A stretch of DNA of 64,000 bases from positions 62,001 through 126,000 of the forward strand of contig NZ_JAJIWO010000006.1 of the NCBI RefSeq assembly GCF_020880695.1, written 5' to 3'. Below, in pieces: positions 35,527-43,867 of this stretch. Below the pieces are notes generated by a model. It was not told the DNA's origin, searched no databases, and saw nothing but the letters and a program-made list of their open reading frames with translations. A program made the position numbers and the translations under genes. Origin of the DNA: Mucilaginibacter sp. UR6-11. Its GTDB lineage: Bacteria; Bacteroidota; Bacteroidia; Sphingobacteriales; Sphingobacteriaceae. The number at the start of each line of letters is the position of its first letter. The first letter of the stretch is position 1.

Positions 35527-35961
35527 ATGCTATCGAAAAAAACTAAATACGCTATTAAAGCATTAGTGATTCTGGGGAAGAATATGGACAAACCTCCCAT
35601 GCAGATCTCCAGGATTGCAGAGCTTGAACGTATTCCAAAAAAGTTTCTTGAACAGATTTTACTGGACATGCGAAATGCCGGTTTTTTATATAGTAAGAAA
35701 GGCGCCGGCGGCGGTTATGCTTTAAATAAGGATCCCAAAGATATATTTTTGGTAAGTATAATGCGTATCACCGACGGCCCCGTTGCTATGCTGCCCTGCG
35801 CCAGTTTAAACTTTTATCACAAGTGCGATGAGTGCCACCAGGAAACTACCTGCGGAATCCGCGACGTCTTTATAGATGTACGCGACGCAACCTTAAAAAT
35901 CCTGTCTGAGACCAGTATCGCAGACGTTATAAGCCGCGAAAATACGCTGATTAACAACTAG
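35527..35961 (+). CDS. Rrf2-family transcriptional regulator
   Basis: 144 residues. The winged-helix N-terminus (MLSKKTKYAIKALVILGK, ISRIAELERIPKKFLEQIL, GFLYSKKGAGGGYAL) is diagnostic of Rrf2. The sensor loop carries Cys91, Cys100, Cys103 and Cys109, so it may bind an Fe-S cluster as IscR does, or sense thiols; the first two Cys spacing differs from IscR. Position directly upstream of the sulfate assimilation operon, with its own promoter, makes it the obvious candidate regulator of that operon (inference). Confidence 0.88.
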   Translation: MLSKKTKYAIKALVILGKNMDKPPMQISRIAELERIPKKFLEQILLDMRNAGFLYSKKGAGGGYALNKDPKDIFLVSIMRITDGPVAMLPCASLNFYHKCDECHQETTCGIRDVFIDVRDATLKILSETSIADVISRENTLINN

Positions 35962-36043
35962 CCGGTTTATTCATCTTATTGTTAAAAAATATCTTTTTTA
36001 TATAATATTCTACCATTTCCATATACTATATATATCTTTTATA

Positions 36044-36051
36044 TATCTTTG
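36044..36051 (+). promoter_or_regulatory. Predicted -7 box of the sulfate assimilation operon
   Basis: TATCTTTG matches TAnnTTTG exactly, inside an extremely AT-rich stretch of TATA repeats (36020-36050) that could serve as UP-like or operator DNA for the upstream Rrf2 protein. Predicted initiation is near 36056, about 55 bases before the sulfite reductase ATG. Confidence 0.5.
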
Positions 36052-36058
36052 GTGAAAA

Positions 36059-36091
36059 ATGGCACTCTTTAGCTATATAAAGAGATTTTAA
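36059..36091 (+). CDS. Ten-codon leaderless ORF in the 5' leader of the sulfate operon
   Basis: ATG at 36059, about three bases after the predicted transcription start, opens ten codons (MALFSYIKRF) ending TAA at 36089-36091, twenty bases before the sulfite reductase gene. Position is suggestive of a translated leader, but the peptide contains no cysteine or methionine run and may be chance. Low confidence. Confidence 0.2.
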   Translation: MALFSYIKRF

Positions 36092-36110
36092 TTAAACATT
36101 ATTATAAGTT

Positions 36111-38204
36111 ATGCAGAGCTTCAGAACAGAGCTTGAGAACCCGATTGTTGAGAAAGACATTATAGATCTTGAGAAAAAGATAAGGGAATTTCGTGAAGGC
36201 AAAATACATGATGAGAAATTCAGGAGCCTGCGCCTGGCACGAGGAGTTTACGGGCAGCGTCAACCGGGCGTACAAATGGTGCGTATTAAGTTGCCATTTG
36301 GCAAAGTAACCTTTAAGCAATTACTGCGCATAGCTGATGTTTCTGACGAATACGCGAGCCGTAATTTACATTTAACAACCCGCCAGGATATCCAGATACA
36401 TTATGTTAGCCTGGACAGAACCCCGCAACTATGGGCCGATCTGGAAAAAGATGATGTCACCCTGCGCGAAGCCTGTGGAAATACCGTACGTAACGTAACA
36501 GCCTCTCCTGCCGCCGGTATTGATCCGCTGGAACCATTTGATGTATCACCTTATGCGCACGGTACCTTTGAGTATTTGTTACGCAATCCGGTAAACCAGG
36601 ACATGCCGCGTAAATTTAAAATAGCATTTTCATCAAGTGATGAGGATACCGCTTATACATTCGCGCATGATTTGGGCTTTATACCCAAAATAAACAGCGC
36701 CGGCGAACGCGGCTTTAAGGTAATGCTGGGCGGCGGCTTAGGCGCACAGCCCATACTGGCTAATATTGTTGACGAGTTTTTGCCTGAAGATCAGTTAATA
36801 CCATATATCGAATCTACCATTCGTGTATTTGATCGGTATGGCGAACGTAACAACCGTAATAAAGCCAGGTTTAAATATGTGATTCAAAAATTTGGTTTAG
36901 AGGAAGTTTTGAATTTAATTAAGCTGGAAAGAGTCGCCAACAAGGTAAAATCATATAAAATAAATACGGACGCCATTGATGTGCCTGCCCTGCCGCAGCC
37001 TCTTGATTTTGGACAGGTTGAAATAAACAATCCGCTGGGTTATGAGCAATGGCTGGCAACCAACGTATTTGAGCAAAAGCAAAAGGACTTTTATGGCGTA
37101 TACATTAAGGTACAGACCGGCGATATCCCTACAGATAAGGCCCGCAAACTGGTAGCCCTGCTTCAGCCATTAGCCGGTGATGAGATCCGCATCACTCAAA
37201 ATCAGGGCTTGTTATTAAAATATGTACGCAAAGAAGCCTTCGCCACTTTATATAATGGCCTGGCCGAACTGGATATGGCTGCACCTGGCTTTGACAGCGT
37301 TGCCGACGTTACAACCTGCCCGGGCACTGATACCTGTAACCTGGGTATATCAAACAGTATGACATTTGCACGGGTATTGGAAGATCTGATCTATAACGAA
37401 TATGAAGACCTGATCTATAATCGCGATATAAAAATAAAAATAAGCGGCTGCATGAACTCATGCGGTCAGCATAGCATGGCGCATATCGGTTTTCACGGCA
37501 GTTCGTTAAAAGCGGGCGCCAAAGTACTACCCTCAATGCAGGTAATGCTGGGCGGTGGTGTTGTAGGTGACGGCGTGGGCCGTGCCGGCGACCGGGTTAT
37601 CAAAATACCCGCCAAACGTGCCACCCAGGTTTTAAGAGATCTGTTGGATGATTATAAAGCAAATTCAATTGAAGACGAGCTTTTTAATAACTACTATGAC
37701 CGCCAGGGTAAGGATTATTTTTACCAGATGCTGAAACCACTGGCTGATCTTAATACGCTTACCGACGAAGATTTTGTTGACTGGGGACATATGGAAAGCT
37801 ATGAAAAAGCAATTGGCGTTGGCGAATGTGCCGGTGTGGTGATTGATCTGGTGGCTACCCTGTTATTTGAATCGGACGAAAAACTGGAGTGGGCAAATGA
37901 GTCGTTTGCGGCCGGTGCCTGGGCTGATGCCATCTATCACTCATATAATGTATTTATCAATTCGGCCAAAGCTTTATTGTTGGATAAAGGCATTAACAGC
38001 AGCACACAGGTTGGTATAATACGCGAATTTGATACACAATATGTTGCCACCGGCGAACTTGAATTAAGCACTAGTTTTAATGACCTGATCTTACAGATCA
38101 ACCAAAACGAACCATCTGAAGAATTTGCTATTGCTTATAAAGCAGCGGCAACAGCTTTTTTAGATACGGTTAAGGCTAAAAGAGAAGCGGTATTACAATC
38201 ATGA
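36111..38204 (+). CDS. Ferredoxin-type nitrite/sulfite reductase with C-terminal HEPN domain
   Basis: 697 residues, about 120 longer than a plain siroheme reductase. The ferredoxin-like repeats are followed by LHLTTRQDIQIHYV. The 4Fe-4S/siroheme ligands are Cys403, Cys409 (TCPGTDTCNLGISN) and Cys447, Cys451 (SGCMNSCGQH). In this operon the substrate is most likely sulfite. From about residue 575 an alpha-helical HEPN-like domain is appended (DEKLEWANESFAAGAWADAIYHSYNVFINSAKALLLD pattern). Its stop overlaps the next gene by four bases. No flavoprotein subunit is present, so ferredoxin is the likely electron donor. Confidence 0.87.
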   Translation: MQSFRTELENPIVEKDIIDLEKKIREFREGKIHDEKFRSLRLARGVYGQRQPGVQMVRIKLPFGKVTFKQLLRIADVSDEYASRNLHLTTRQDIQIHYVSLDRTPQLWADLEKDDVTLREACGNTVRNVTASPAAGIDPLEPFDVSPYAHGTFEYLLRNPVNQDMPRKFKIAFSSSDEDTAYTFAHDLGFIPKINSAGERGFKVMLGGGLGAQPILANIVDEFLPEDQLIPYIESTIRVFDRYGERNNRNKARFKYVIQKFGLEEVLNLIKLERVANKVKSYKINTDAIDVPALPQPLDFGQVEINNPLGYEQWLATNVFEQKQKDFYGVYIKVQTGDIPTDKARKLVALLQPLAGDEIRITQNQGLLLKYVRKEAFATLYNGLAELDMAAPGFDSVADVTTCPGTDTCNLGISNSMTFARVLEDLIYNEYEDLIYNRDIKIKISGCMNSCGQHSMAHIGFHGSSLKAGAKVLPSMQVMLGGGVVGDGVGRAGDRVIKIPAKRATQVLRDLLDDYKANSIEDELFNNYYDRQGKDYFYQMLKPLADLNTLTDEDFVDWGHMESYEKAIGVGECAGVVIDLVATLLFESDEKLEWANESFAAGAWADAIYHSYNVFINSAKALLLDKGINSSTQVGIIREFDTQYVATGELELSTSFNDLILQINQNEPSEEFAIAYKAAATAFLDTVKAKREAVLQS

Positions 38205-38965
38205 ATAACCAGCCAAAAATAACTTTAGTTGGTGCGGGCCCGGGTGATGCAGAGTTGATTACGCTAAAGGGTATTAAAGCACTTAAAGCCGCTGATGTGG
38301 TTTTGTATGATGCCCTGGTTAACGAGGAGTTACTGGAGTTTGCTGAAAATGCAGTAAAAGTATATGTTGGCAAACGCTCTGGCGAGCATTCATACGCGCA
38401 GGATGCCGTAAATAAACTTTTGGTTGATTATGCCTTAAACTACGGTAACGTAGTAAGACTAAAAGGTGGCGACCCGTTTGTATTTGGCAGAGGTTATGAA
38501 GAACTGGATTATGCGGCGGCGCACAACATCGCTGTTGAGATTATACCGGGCATATCCAGCTCTGTTGCTGTCCCCGGGTTACAGCACATCCCCGTTACCC
38601 ATCGTGGTTTAAGCGAGAGTTTTTGGGTAGTTACAGGCACCACATCAAATGGCCGGATATCAGATGACGTTTATGAAGCCGCACGCAGCAAGGCAACCGT
38701 AGTGGTATTGATGGGCTTGCATAAACTGGCCGAAATTGTCGAAATCTTTAAAAAACAAACTAAAAACAAACTGCCGGTCGCTGTGATCCAGAGCGGGTCT
38801 ACCCCACAGGAAAAACTGGCTATAGGCATAGTAGATAACATAGTTGAAATAGTGGAGGAAAATGGGCTTACATCACCGGCAATTATAATATTTGGCGAAG
38901 TAGTGGCACTACATCCTTTATTTCAGGCAGAAAAAGAAGCACATGACGTTGTTACCGGAAAATAA
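38201..38965 (+). CDS. cobA: Uroporphyrinogen-III C-methyltransferase (SUMT)
   Basis: 254 residues. ITLVGAGPGDAELITLKGIKAL, VRLKGGDPFVFGRGYEE and IPGISSSVAVPGLQHIPVTHRG are the signature blocks of the SAM-dependent tetrapyrrole methylase. It makes precorrin-2 from uroporphyrinogen III, the first step toward siroheme. ATGA overlap with the sulfite reductase stop and a 23-base overlap with the next gene show tight translational coupling. It supplies the prosthetic group of the reductase encoded just upstream. Confidence 0.92.
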   Translation: MNNQPKITLVGAGPGDAELITLKGIKALKAADVVLYDALVNEELLEFAENAVKVYVGKRSGEHSYAQDAVNKLLVDYALNYGNVVRLKGGDPFVFGRGYEELDYAAAHNIAVEIIPGISSSVAVPGLQHIPVTHRGLSESFWVVTGTTSNGRISDDVYEAARSKATVVVLMGLHKLAEIVEIFKKQTKNKLPVAVIQSGSTPQEKLAIGIVDNIVEIVEENGLTSPAIIIFGEVVALHPLFQAEKEAHDVVTGK

Positions 38966-40448
38966 TGAACTAACTACCGTTCAGGAAGAAAAAACCGGTG
39001 GCAATCAGTTGTTCCCCGTTTTTTTAAAGCTGAATGAATTGCATACTGTGCTTATTGGCGCGGGTAACGTTGGTTTGGAAAAACTGACTGCCATTTTGAA
39101 TAATAGCCCCGAGGCAAAGGTTACCATTATTGGAAAAACAGTGATCCCGGCCTTAATGGACCTGTCGTCAACCTACCCCGCTATCAGCATTATTGAAAAA
39201 GCATTTGCTGATAATGACCTGGACGATGCTGACCTGGTAATTGCTGCTACTGATGATTCAAAACTAAACACCTATATCCGCGATGCGGCGCACCAGCGTA
39301 AACTGCTGATCAACGTTGCTGACAAACCGGACCTTTGCGACTTCTACCTGGGGTCTATTGTACAAAAAGGCGACCTGAAGATTGGTATATCAACCAACGG
39401 CAAGTCGCCGACGATAGCTAAGCGCCTCAAAGAAGTTTTAAATGAAAGCCTTCCTGCCGAACTGGATATCTCTCTGCAACAAATGAGCAACCTGCGCAAT
39501 ACCTTAAGCGGTGATTTTACCGACAAAGTCAAAAAGCTAAATAAAGTGACATCCGTTTTAGTTGAGCAAAAAGCTGAACGTAAAAATTTAAAATGGCTGA
39601 TCTGGCTTTCCATCGTATTTTCGTTGGCGGTAGCTGTAACCGCTTTATGGTTCAATGAGCCCGAATTCAGAGCCTATGCACAGGAGATCAACCCGGCATT
39701 TTATTATTTCCTTGGTGCCGGTTTCGTTTTTGCTCTGATTGACGGCGCAATTGGCATGTCATACGGTGTTACGTCAACCACATTTTCATTATCGATGGGC
39801 ATCCCTCCTGCTTCGGCAAGTATGGGCGTGCATTTGTCTGAGATCATGAGCAACGGCATAGCTGGCTGGATGCATTACCGGATGGGCAATATCAACTGGC
39901 GCCTGTTTAAACTATTGTTGATACCGGGGATTATTGGCGCCGTGTTAGGGGCCTATATCCTGTCGTCATTAGAGCATTACAGTCAGTATTCAAAACCCAT
40001 CGTATCCCTTTATACGCTTATTTTGGGTATCGTGATATTTACCAAGGCTGTTAACCTTAAACGCAAAAGGGTAAAAGGTAAAATAAAAAGAATATCACTG
40101 TTAGGTTTTGGCGGCGGTTTTATTGATGCTGTTGGCGGCGGGGGCTGGGGATCAATCGTATTATCAACACTTATTGCCGGCGGACGCAACCCGCGTTTCT
40201 CTTTAGGCACCGTTAAACTGTCCAGGTTTTTCATCGCGTTAATGAGTTCGATAACGTTCATTACCATGCTAAACGGCGCACACTGGGAAGCGGTGGCAGG
40301 TTTGGTTCTGGGCAGCGCCCTGGCATCGCCTATTGCGGCAAAAATATCAAACAAAATATCAACCAAGGCAATAATGGTATCAGTAGCGGTGATAGTTATA
40401 CTGATAAGTCTGAGAAGCATTATTACCTTTGTAACCAAAATACTGTAA
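38943..40448 (+). CDS. Fused siroheme synthase (precorrin-2 dehydrogenase/ferrochelatase) and TSUP permease
   Basis: 501 residues, a two-part protein. Residues about 20-210 are the CysG N-terminal/Met8-like domain: TVLIGAGNVGLEKL (NAD-binding), ADLVIAATDD, NVADKPDLCDFYLGSIVQKGDLKIGISTNGKSP. This part oxidises precorrin-2 and inserts iron. From about 218 the chain becomes a membrane protein of eight or more helices with TauE/SafE (TSUP) features: GFVFALIDGAIGMSYGVTSTTF, PPASASMGVHLSEIMSNGIAG and GFGGGFIDAVGGGGWG. TSUP proteins move sulfite, sulfonates or sulfate. The fusion ties siroheme formation to an anion permease in one polypeptide. Confidence 0.9.
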   Translation: MTLLPENNELTTVQEEKTGGNQLFPVFLKLNELHTVLIGAGNVGLEKLTAILNNSPEAKVTIIGKTVIPALMDLSSTYPAISIIEKAFADNDLDDADLVIAATDDSKLNTYIRDAAHQRKLLINVADKPDLCDFYLGSIVQKGDLKIGISTNGKSPTIAKRLKEVLNESLPAELDISLQQMSNLRNTLSGDFTDKVKKLNKVTSVLVEQKAERKNLKWLIWLSIVFSLAVAVTALWFNEPEFRAYAQEINPAFYYFLGAGFVFALIDGAIGMSYGVTSTTFSLSMGIPPASASMGVHLSEIMSNGIAGWMHYRMGNINWRLFKLLLIPGIIGAVLGAYILSSLEHYSQYSKPIVSLYTLILGIVIFTKAVNLKRKRVKGKIKRISLLGFGGGFIDAVGGGGWGSIVLSTLIAGGRNPRFSLGTVKLSRFFIALMSSITFITMLNGAHWEAVAGLVLGSALASPIAAKISNKISTKAIMVSVAVIVILISLRSIITFVTKIL

Positions 40449-41164
40449 TGAGCACACAGGCAGAAGACATCAAACAATTAACTGCAGGGCTTGAGCCCGT
40501 TGCTGCTTTGGCAAAACTGGCCGAACGTTTCGCGGGTGAAATAACCTTTTCAACCAGCTTTGGCTGGGAAGACCAGGTGATAACACACATGATCTTTACC
40601 AATAACCTGCCCATCAAAATATTTACGTTGGAGACAGGCCGTATTTTCCCCGAAACGTATTATGTTTGGAACCGCACAATGGAAATGTATGGCAAGCCTA
40701 TAAACGCCTATTATCCAAAGAACGAACCGCTGGAGAAAATGCTGAATGAAAAAGGCCCAAGCAGTTTTTATGAATCGGTTGAGAATCGTAAAGAATGCTG
40801 CGGGATCCGTAAGGTAGAACCTTTAAACCGTGCTTTGGCGGGTAATAAATGCTGGATAACCGGCATTCGTGCAGAGCAGTCGGTAAACCGGCATGATATG
40901 CACAATGTAGAATGGGACGAACAGCACAACCTGGTTAAGTTCCACCCTATTTTTAGCTGGACCTTAACCGAAGTAAAAGAATACGTCAGAAAATATAACG
41001 TACCGTATAATACGCTGCACGACAAAGGTTTTCCAAGCATTGGCTGCCAGCCATGCACCAGGGCAATAAGAGAGGGTGAAGATTTCAGAGCCGGCCGCTG
41101 GTGGTGGGAAGACCAGTCGAAAAAGGAATGCGGCCTGCACGAGTTAATAATTGATAACAAATAG
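40448..41164 (+). CDS. cysH: APS reductase-type CysH (thioredoxin-dependent)
   Basis: 238 residues. The iron-sulfur ligand pairs Cys117-Cys118 (KECCGIRKVEPL) and Cys200/Cys203 (GCQPCTRAI) are present, which distinguishes APS reductases from cluster-free PAPS reductases. The catalytic Cys is Cys228 in KKECGLH. FSTSFGWEDQVI is the PP-loop region. It reduces adenylyl sulfate to sulfite. This agrees with the absence of a CysC (APS kinase) gene or fusion in the operon. It overlaps the fusion gene by one base. Confidence 0.92.
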   Translation: MSTQAEDIKQLTAGLEPVAALAKLAERFAGEITFSTSFGWEDQVITHMIFTNNLPIKIFTLETGRIFPETYYVWNRTMEMYGKPINAYYPKNEPLEKMLNEKGPSSFYESVENRKECCGIRKVEPLNRALAGNKCWITGIRAEQSVNRHDMHNVEWDEQHNLVKFHPIFSWTLTEVKEYVRKYNVPYNTLHDKGFPSIGCQPCTRAIREGEDFRAGRWWWEDQSKKECGLHELIIDNK

Positions 41165-41233
41165 AGTAATTATTGAATTGAGGAGTTGATTTAAGATCTG
41201 ATTCGCTCATTAGATAACTCACTAACTAAACAC

Positions 41234-42142
41234 ATGAGTAAACACAACCAACTGGATTATTTAGACGAGCTTGAAGCAGAAGCTATACACATTCTGCGTG
41301 AAGTGGCCGGCCAGTTTGAGCGCCCTGCGCTTTTATTTTCAGGAGGAAAAGACTCCATTACCTTGGTTCGCCTGGCTGAGAAGGCCTTTCGTCCAGGTAA
41401 GTTTCCTTTTCCGCTGGTACATATTGATACCGGCCATAATTTTATTGAAACGATCGAGTACCGCGACGCGATGGTGAAACGCCTGGGCGAGAAACTAATT
41501 GTGGGCAGCGTGCAGGACTCAATTGACCAGGGCAAAGTAGTTGAGCAGAAAGGCAAAAACGCCAGTCGTAATGCATTACAGACCGTAACCCTGTTAGATA
41601 CTATTGCCGAACATAAATTTGATGCCTGTATCGGCGGCGCCCGCCGGGATGAAGAGAAAGCGCGGGCTAAAGAACGGATCTTCTCTGTACGTGATGAATT
41701 TGGCCAGTGGGACCCAAAACGTCAGCGGCCGGAGCTGTGGAACATCTATAATGGCAAGATCCATAAAGGCGAAAACGTGCGGGTGTTCCCCATCAGTAAC
41801 TGGACCGAGCTGGACGTGTGGAACTATATCCGCAGAGAGAAAATTGACTTACCTACCATCTACTTTGCGCATGAGCGTGATACCATTGTGCGTAACGGCC
41901 AGTTAATGGCGGCCTCCCCTGTTTTAAATATGGATGAGGATGACGTGATTGAGCGCCGCACCGTGCGTTTCCGTACCGTGGGCGACATGACCTGTACAGC
42001 CGCCGTGGCGTCTGATGCGTTTTTGATCGATGATATTATTAACGAGATCAGCGAATCAAAGATCAGCGAGCGTGGCGCACGTATGGATGACAAGGTTTCA
42101 GAAGCAGCAATGGAAGATCGTAAGAAGGGAGGATATTTCTAA
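41234..42142 (+). CDS. cysD: Sulfate adenylyltransferase small subunit
   Basis: 302 residues, the normal CysD length. The PP-loop SGGKDS occupies residues 36-41. PFPLVHIDTGHNFIET, ARAKERIFSVRDEFGQWDPKRQRPELW and FRTVGDMTCTAAV are strictly conserved in CysD. With CysN it makes APS from ATP and sulfate. A 69-base spacer separates it from cysH. Confidence 0.95.
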   Translation: MSKHNQLDYLDELEAEAIHILREVAGQFERPALLFSGGKDSITLVRLAEKAFRPGKFPFPLVHIDTGHNFIETIEYRDAMVKRLGEKLIVGSVQDSIDQGKVVEQKGKNASRNALQTVTLLDTIAEHKFDACIGGARRDEEKARAKERIFSVRDEFGQWDPKRQRPELWNIYNGKIHKGENVRVFPISNWTELDVWNYIRREKIDLPTIYFAHERDTIVRNGQLMAASPVLNMDEDDVIERRTVRFRTVGDMTCTAAVASDAFLIDDIINEISESKISERGARMDDKVSEAAMEDRKKGGYF

Positions 42143-42170
42143 ATTTCGAATATTTTATTTTATGGACAAA

Positions 42171-42204
42171 AATCCGAAATCGAAAATCCGAAATCCGAAA
42201 TTAT
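42171..42204 (+). repeat. Simple tandem repeat ATCCGAAA in the cysD-cysN spacer
   Basis: The spacer reads as three copies of (A)ATCCGAAAT with a variant TCGAAA unit between them. It ends just before the cysN ATG. The same ATCCGAAATT string closes the window at 63991-64000. A 14-codon frame at 42162 is just the repeat translated. Purpose unknown. Confidence 0.6.
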
Positions 42205-42208
42205 AATT

Positions 42209-43459
42209 ATGGATATACTTAAATTTATAACAGCAGGCAGTGTTGATGATGGTAAAAGCACCTTAATCGGTCGTTTACTGTATGACAGCGATTCTATCCT
42301 TGCTGACCAGCTGGAAGCATTACATTCATCAAACCGTAAAAACGACGATGGCAGCATTGACCTGGCTATTTTAACCGACGGCCTTAAAGCCGAACGCGAA
42401 CAGGGCATTACCATTGATGTAGCTTACAAATACTTCCAGACCGACAAACGAAAATTCATTATTGCCGATACCCCGGGACATATTCAGTATACCCGTAACA
42501 TGGTAACCGGCGCCTCAAACGCTAACCTGGCAATTATTTTGGTTGATGCCCGTAAAGGCGTTATCGAACAAACTATCCGTCACTCGTTCCTGGTAGCTTT
42601 GCTGGGAATCCAGCAGGTTGTGGTTTGTATCAACAAAATGGATATGGTTGATTATAGCGAAGAGGTTTATAAAAGCATATTAAAAGATTACAACGCCCTT
42701 GCAGCCAAAGTAGGACTGAAAAATGTACACGCTATACCCGTAAGCGCACTAAAAGGCGACAACATCGTTAACACCTCCGCCAATATGGATTGGTATAAAG
42801 GGGAAAGCCTGTTGCATTTCCTGGAGACTGTCGAGATCACCATTGATGCCAGCACAGAGCACGCCCGTTTGCCCGTACAATGGGTTATACGCCCCCAGAC
42901 AGAAGAACTGCATGATTACCGGGGCTATGCCGGCCGCGTGTCTTCAGGGTCATTTAAAGTGAATGATAAGGTTACCGTATTGCCGTCGGGCTTTACCTCA
43001 ACTATAACCAAAATAGAGTTGCTGGATAAAGAGCCTGAAGAGGCTTTGGCCGGGATGTCGGTAACGGTACATTTAAAAGATGAGATTGATATCAGCCGTG
43101 GTGATCTGCTGGTGAACAGCAGCTATCAGCCGGAAGTGTCGCAATTAATTGAAGCCGACCTGTGCTGGATGGATACGCGCGCGCTGGATACCACGCATAC
43201 CTACTTTATCCAGCACAACAGCAAAGTAACCCGTTGCAAGATCCAGGAAACTTTATACAAGGTAAACATCAACACGCTGGAGAAAGAGTATAACGAAGAT
43301 TTTAAACTGAACGACATTGGCCGGATCATCATCAAAACTGCCGATCCGCTGGCGTTTGACCGTTACCAGGACAACAAGGCCAACGGCGGCGCTATCCTGA
43401 TTGACAGCCGCACCAACGTTACCGTGGGCGCCCTTATGCTGCGTAACGTGGCAGACTGA
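42209..43459 (+). CDS. cysN: Sulfate adenylyltransferase large (GTPase) subunit
   Basis: 416 residues. GTPase motifs: G1 GSVDDGKST (residues 10-18), DTPGHIQYTRNMVTGAS (G3) and NKMDMVDY (G4). C-terminal EF-Tu-like barrels include VQWVIRPQTEELHDYRGYAGRVSSGSF. Length shows no CysC kinase fused at the C-terminus. GTP hydrolysis drives the unfavourable APS-forming reaction with CysD. Last gene of the operon, followed by a strong terminator. Confidence 0.95.
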   Translation: MDILKFITAGSVDDGKSTLIGRLLYDSDSILADQLEALHSSNRKNDDGSIDLAILTDGLKAEREQGITIDVAYKYFQTDKRKFIIADTPGHIQYTRNMVTGASNANLAIILVDARKGVIEQTIRHSFLVALLGIQQVVVCINKMDMVDYSEEVYKSILKDYNALAAKVGLKNVHAIPVSALKGDNIVNTSANMDWYKGESLLHFLETVEITIDASTEHARLPVQWVIRPQTEELHDYRGYAGRVSSGSFKVNDKVTVLPSGFTSTITKIELLDKEPEEALAGMSVTVHLKDEIDISRGDLLVNSSYQPEVSQLIEADLCWMDTRALDTTHTYFIQHNSKVTRCKIQETLYKVNINTLEKEYNEDFKLNDIGRIIIKTADPLAFDRYQDNKANGGAILIDSRTNVTVGALMLRNVAD

Positions 43460-43481
43460 TCGCTTTTAAACGTTCTTAAAT

Positions 43482-43527
43482 AAAGCCGAAGGCGGCCCTA
43501 AAACAAGCGGGCCGCCTTCGGCTTTTT
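43482..43527 (+). terminator. Strong intrinsic terminator after cysN
   Basis: Arms at 43482-43498 (AAAGCCGAAGGCGGCCC) and 43509-43525 (GGGCCGCCTTCGGCTTT) form a perfect 17-bp stem with a 10-base loop, ending in five T residues. It clearly closes the sulfate assimilation operon. Confidence 0.92.
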
Positions 43528-43534
43528 AATGCAG

Positions 43535-43736
43535 GTGATCCAACTAAAAAAGTGGATCACCCGGATCACCATTTTTAATTAAACTGCTGACAATCTGAAT
43601 TTTAACTTTTTAAGCGGATCAGTTTGGATCACTACCAATACTTCAGGTTAAATTAGATAAACAATTGATAATAAATTGATTGTACAATTTTAACCATTCC
43701 TTAAAATTCAAAGCGGATCACCCCTGGGTGGATCAC
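43535..43736 (+). repeat. Array of seven GGATCA(C) boxes, iteron-like
   Basis: GGATCAC occurs at 43554, 43563, 43626, 43715 and 43730, GGATCA at 43616, and one inverted copy (GTGATCC) at 43535-43541. They fall into three pairs with offsets of 9, 10 and 15 bases, separated by AT-rich stretches of about 50-90 bases (43570-43615 and 43633-43714). The layout resembles iterons or paired operators and lies directly upstream of an ATPase/HTH gene. Too short and too irregular for CRISPR. Confidence 0.6.
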
Positions 43737-43867
43737 CCTGATTCGCTGTTTTTCATCCCGAACAATAGCCTAAATATCAATTTTTTGACGGCCCGGATCC
43801 CTACTGACAAACTACTGTCACCATAACTTTCTGCGGGTTGCCGTACCTTGCAGCATTCCCATATTTT

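Noticed and set aside
42162..42206. 14-codon ORF before cysN
   Set aside because: It is the ATCCGAAA repeat translated; no coding character.
43535..43736. GGATCAC boxes as a CRISPR array
   Set aside because: Units are 6-7 bases with irregular spacing and no Cas genes.
43790..43800. GGATCC at 43795 as another box
   Set aside because: It lacks the A at position 6 and is a common palindrome.
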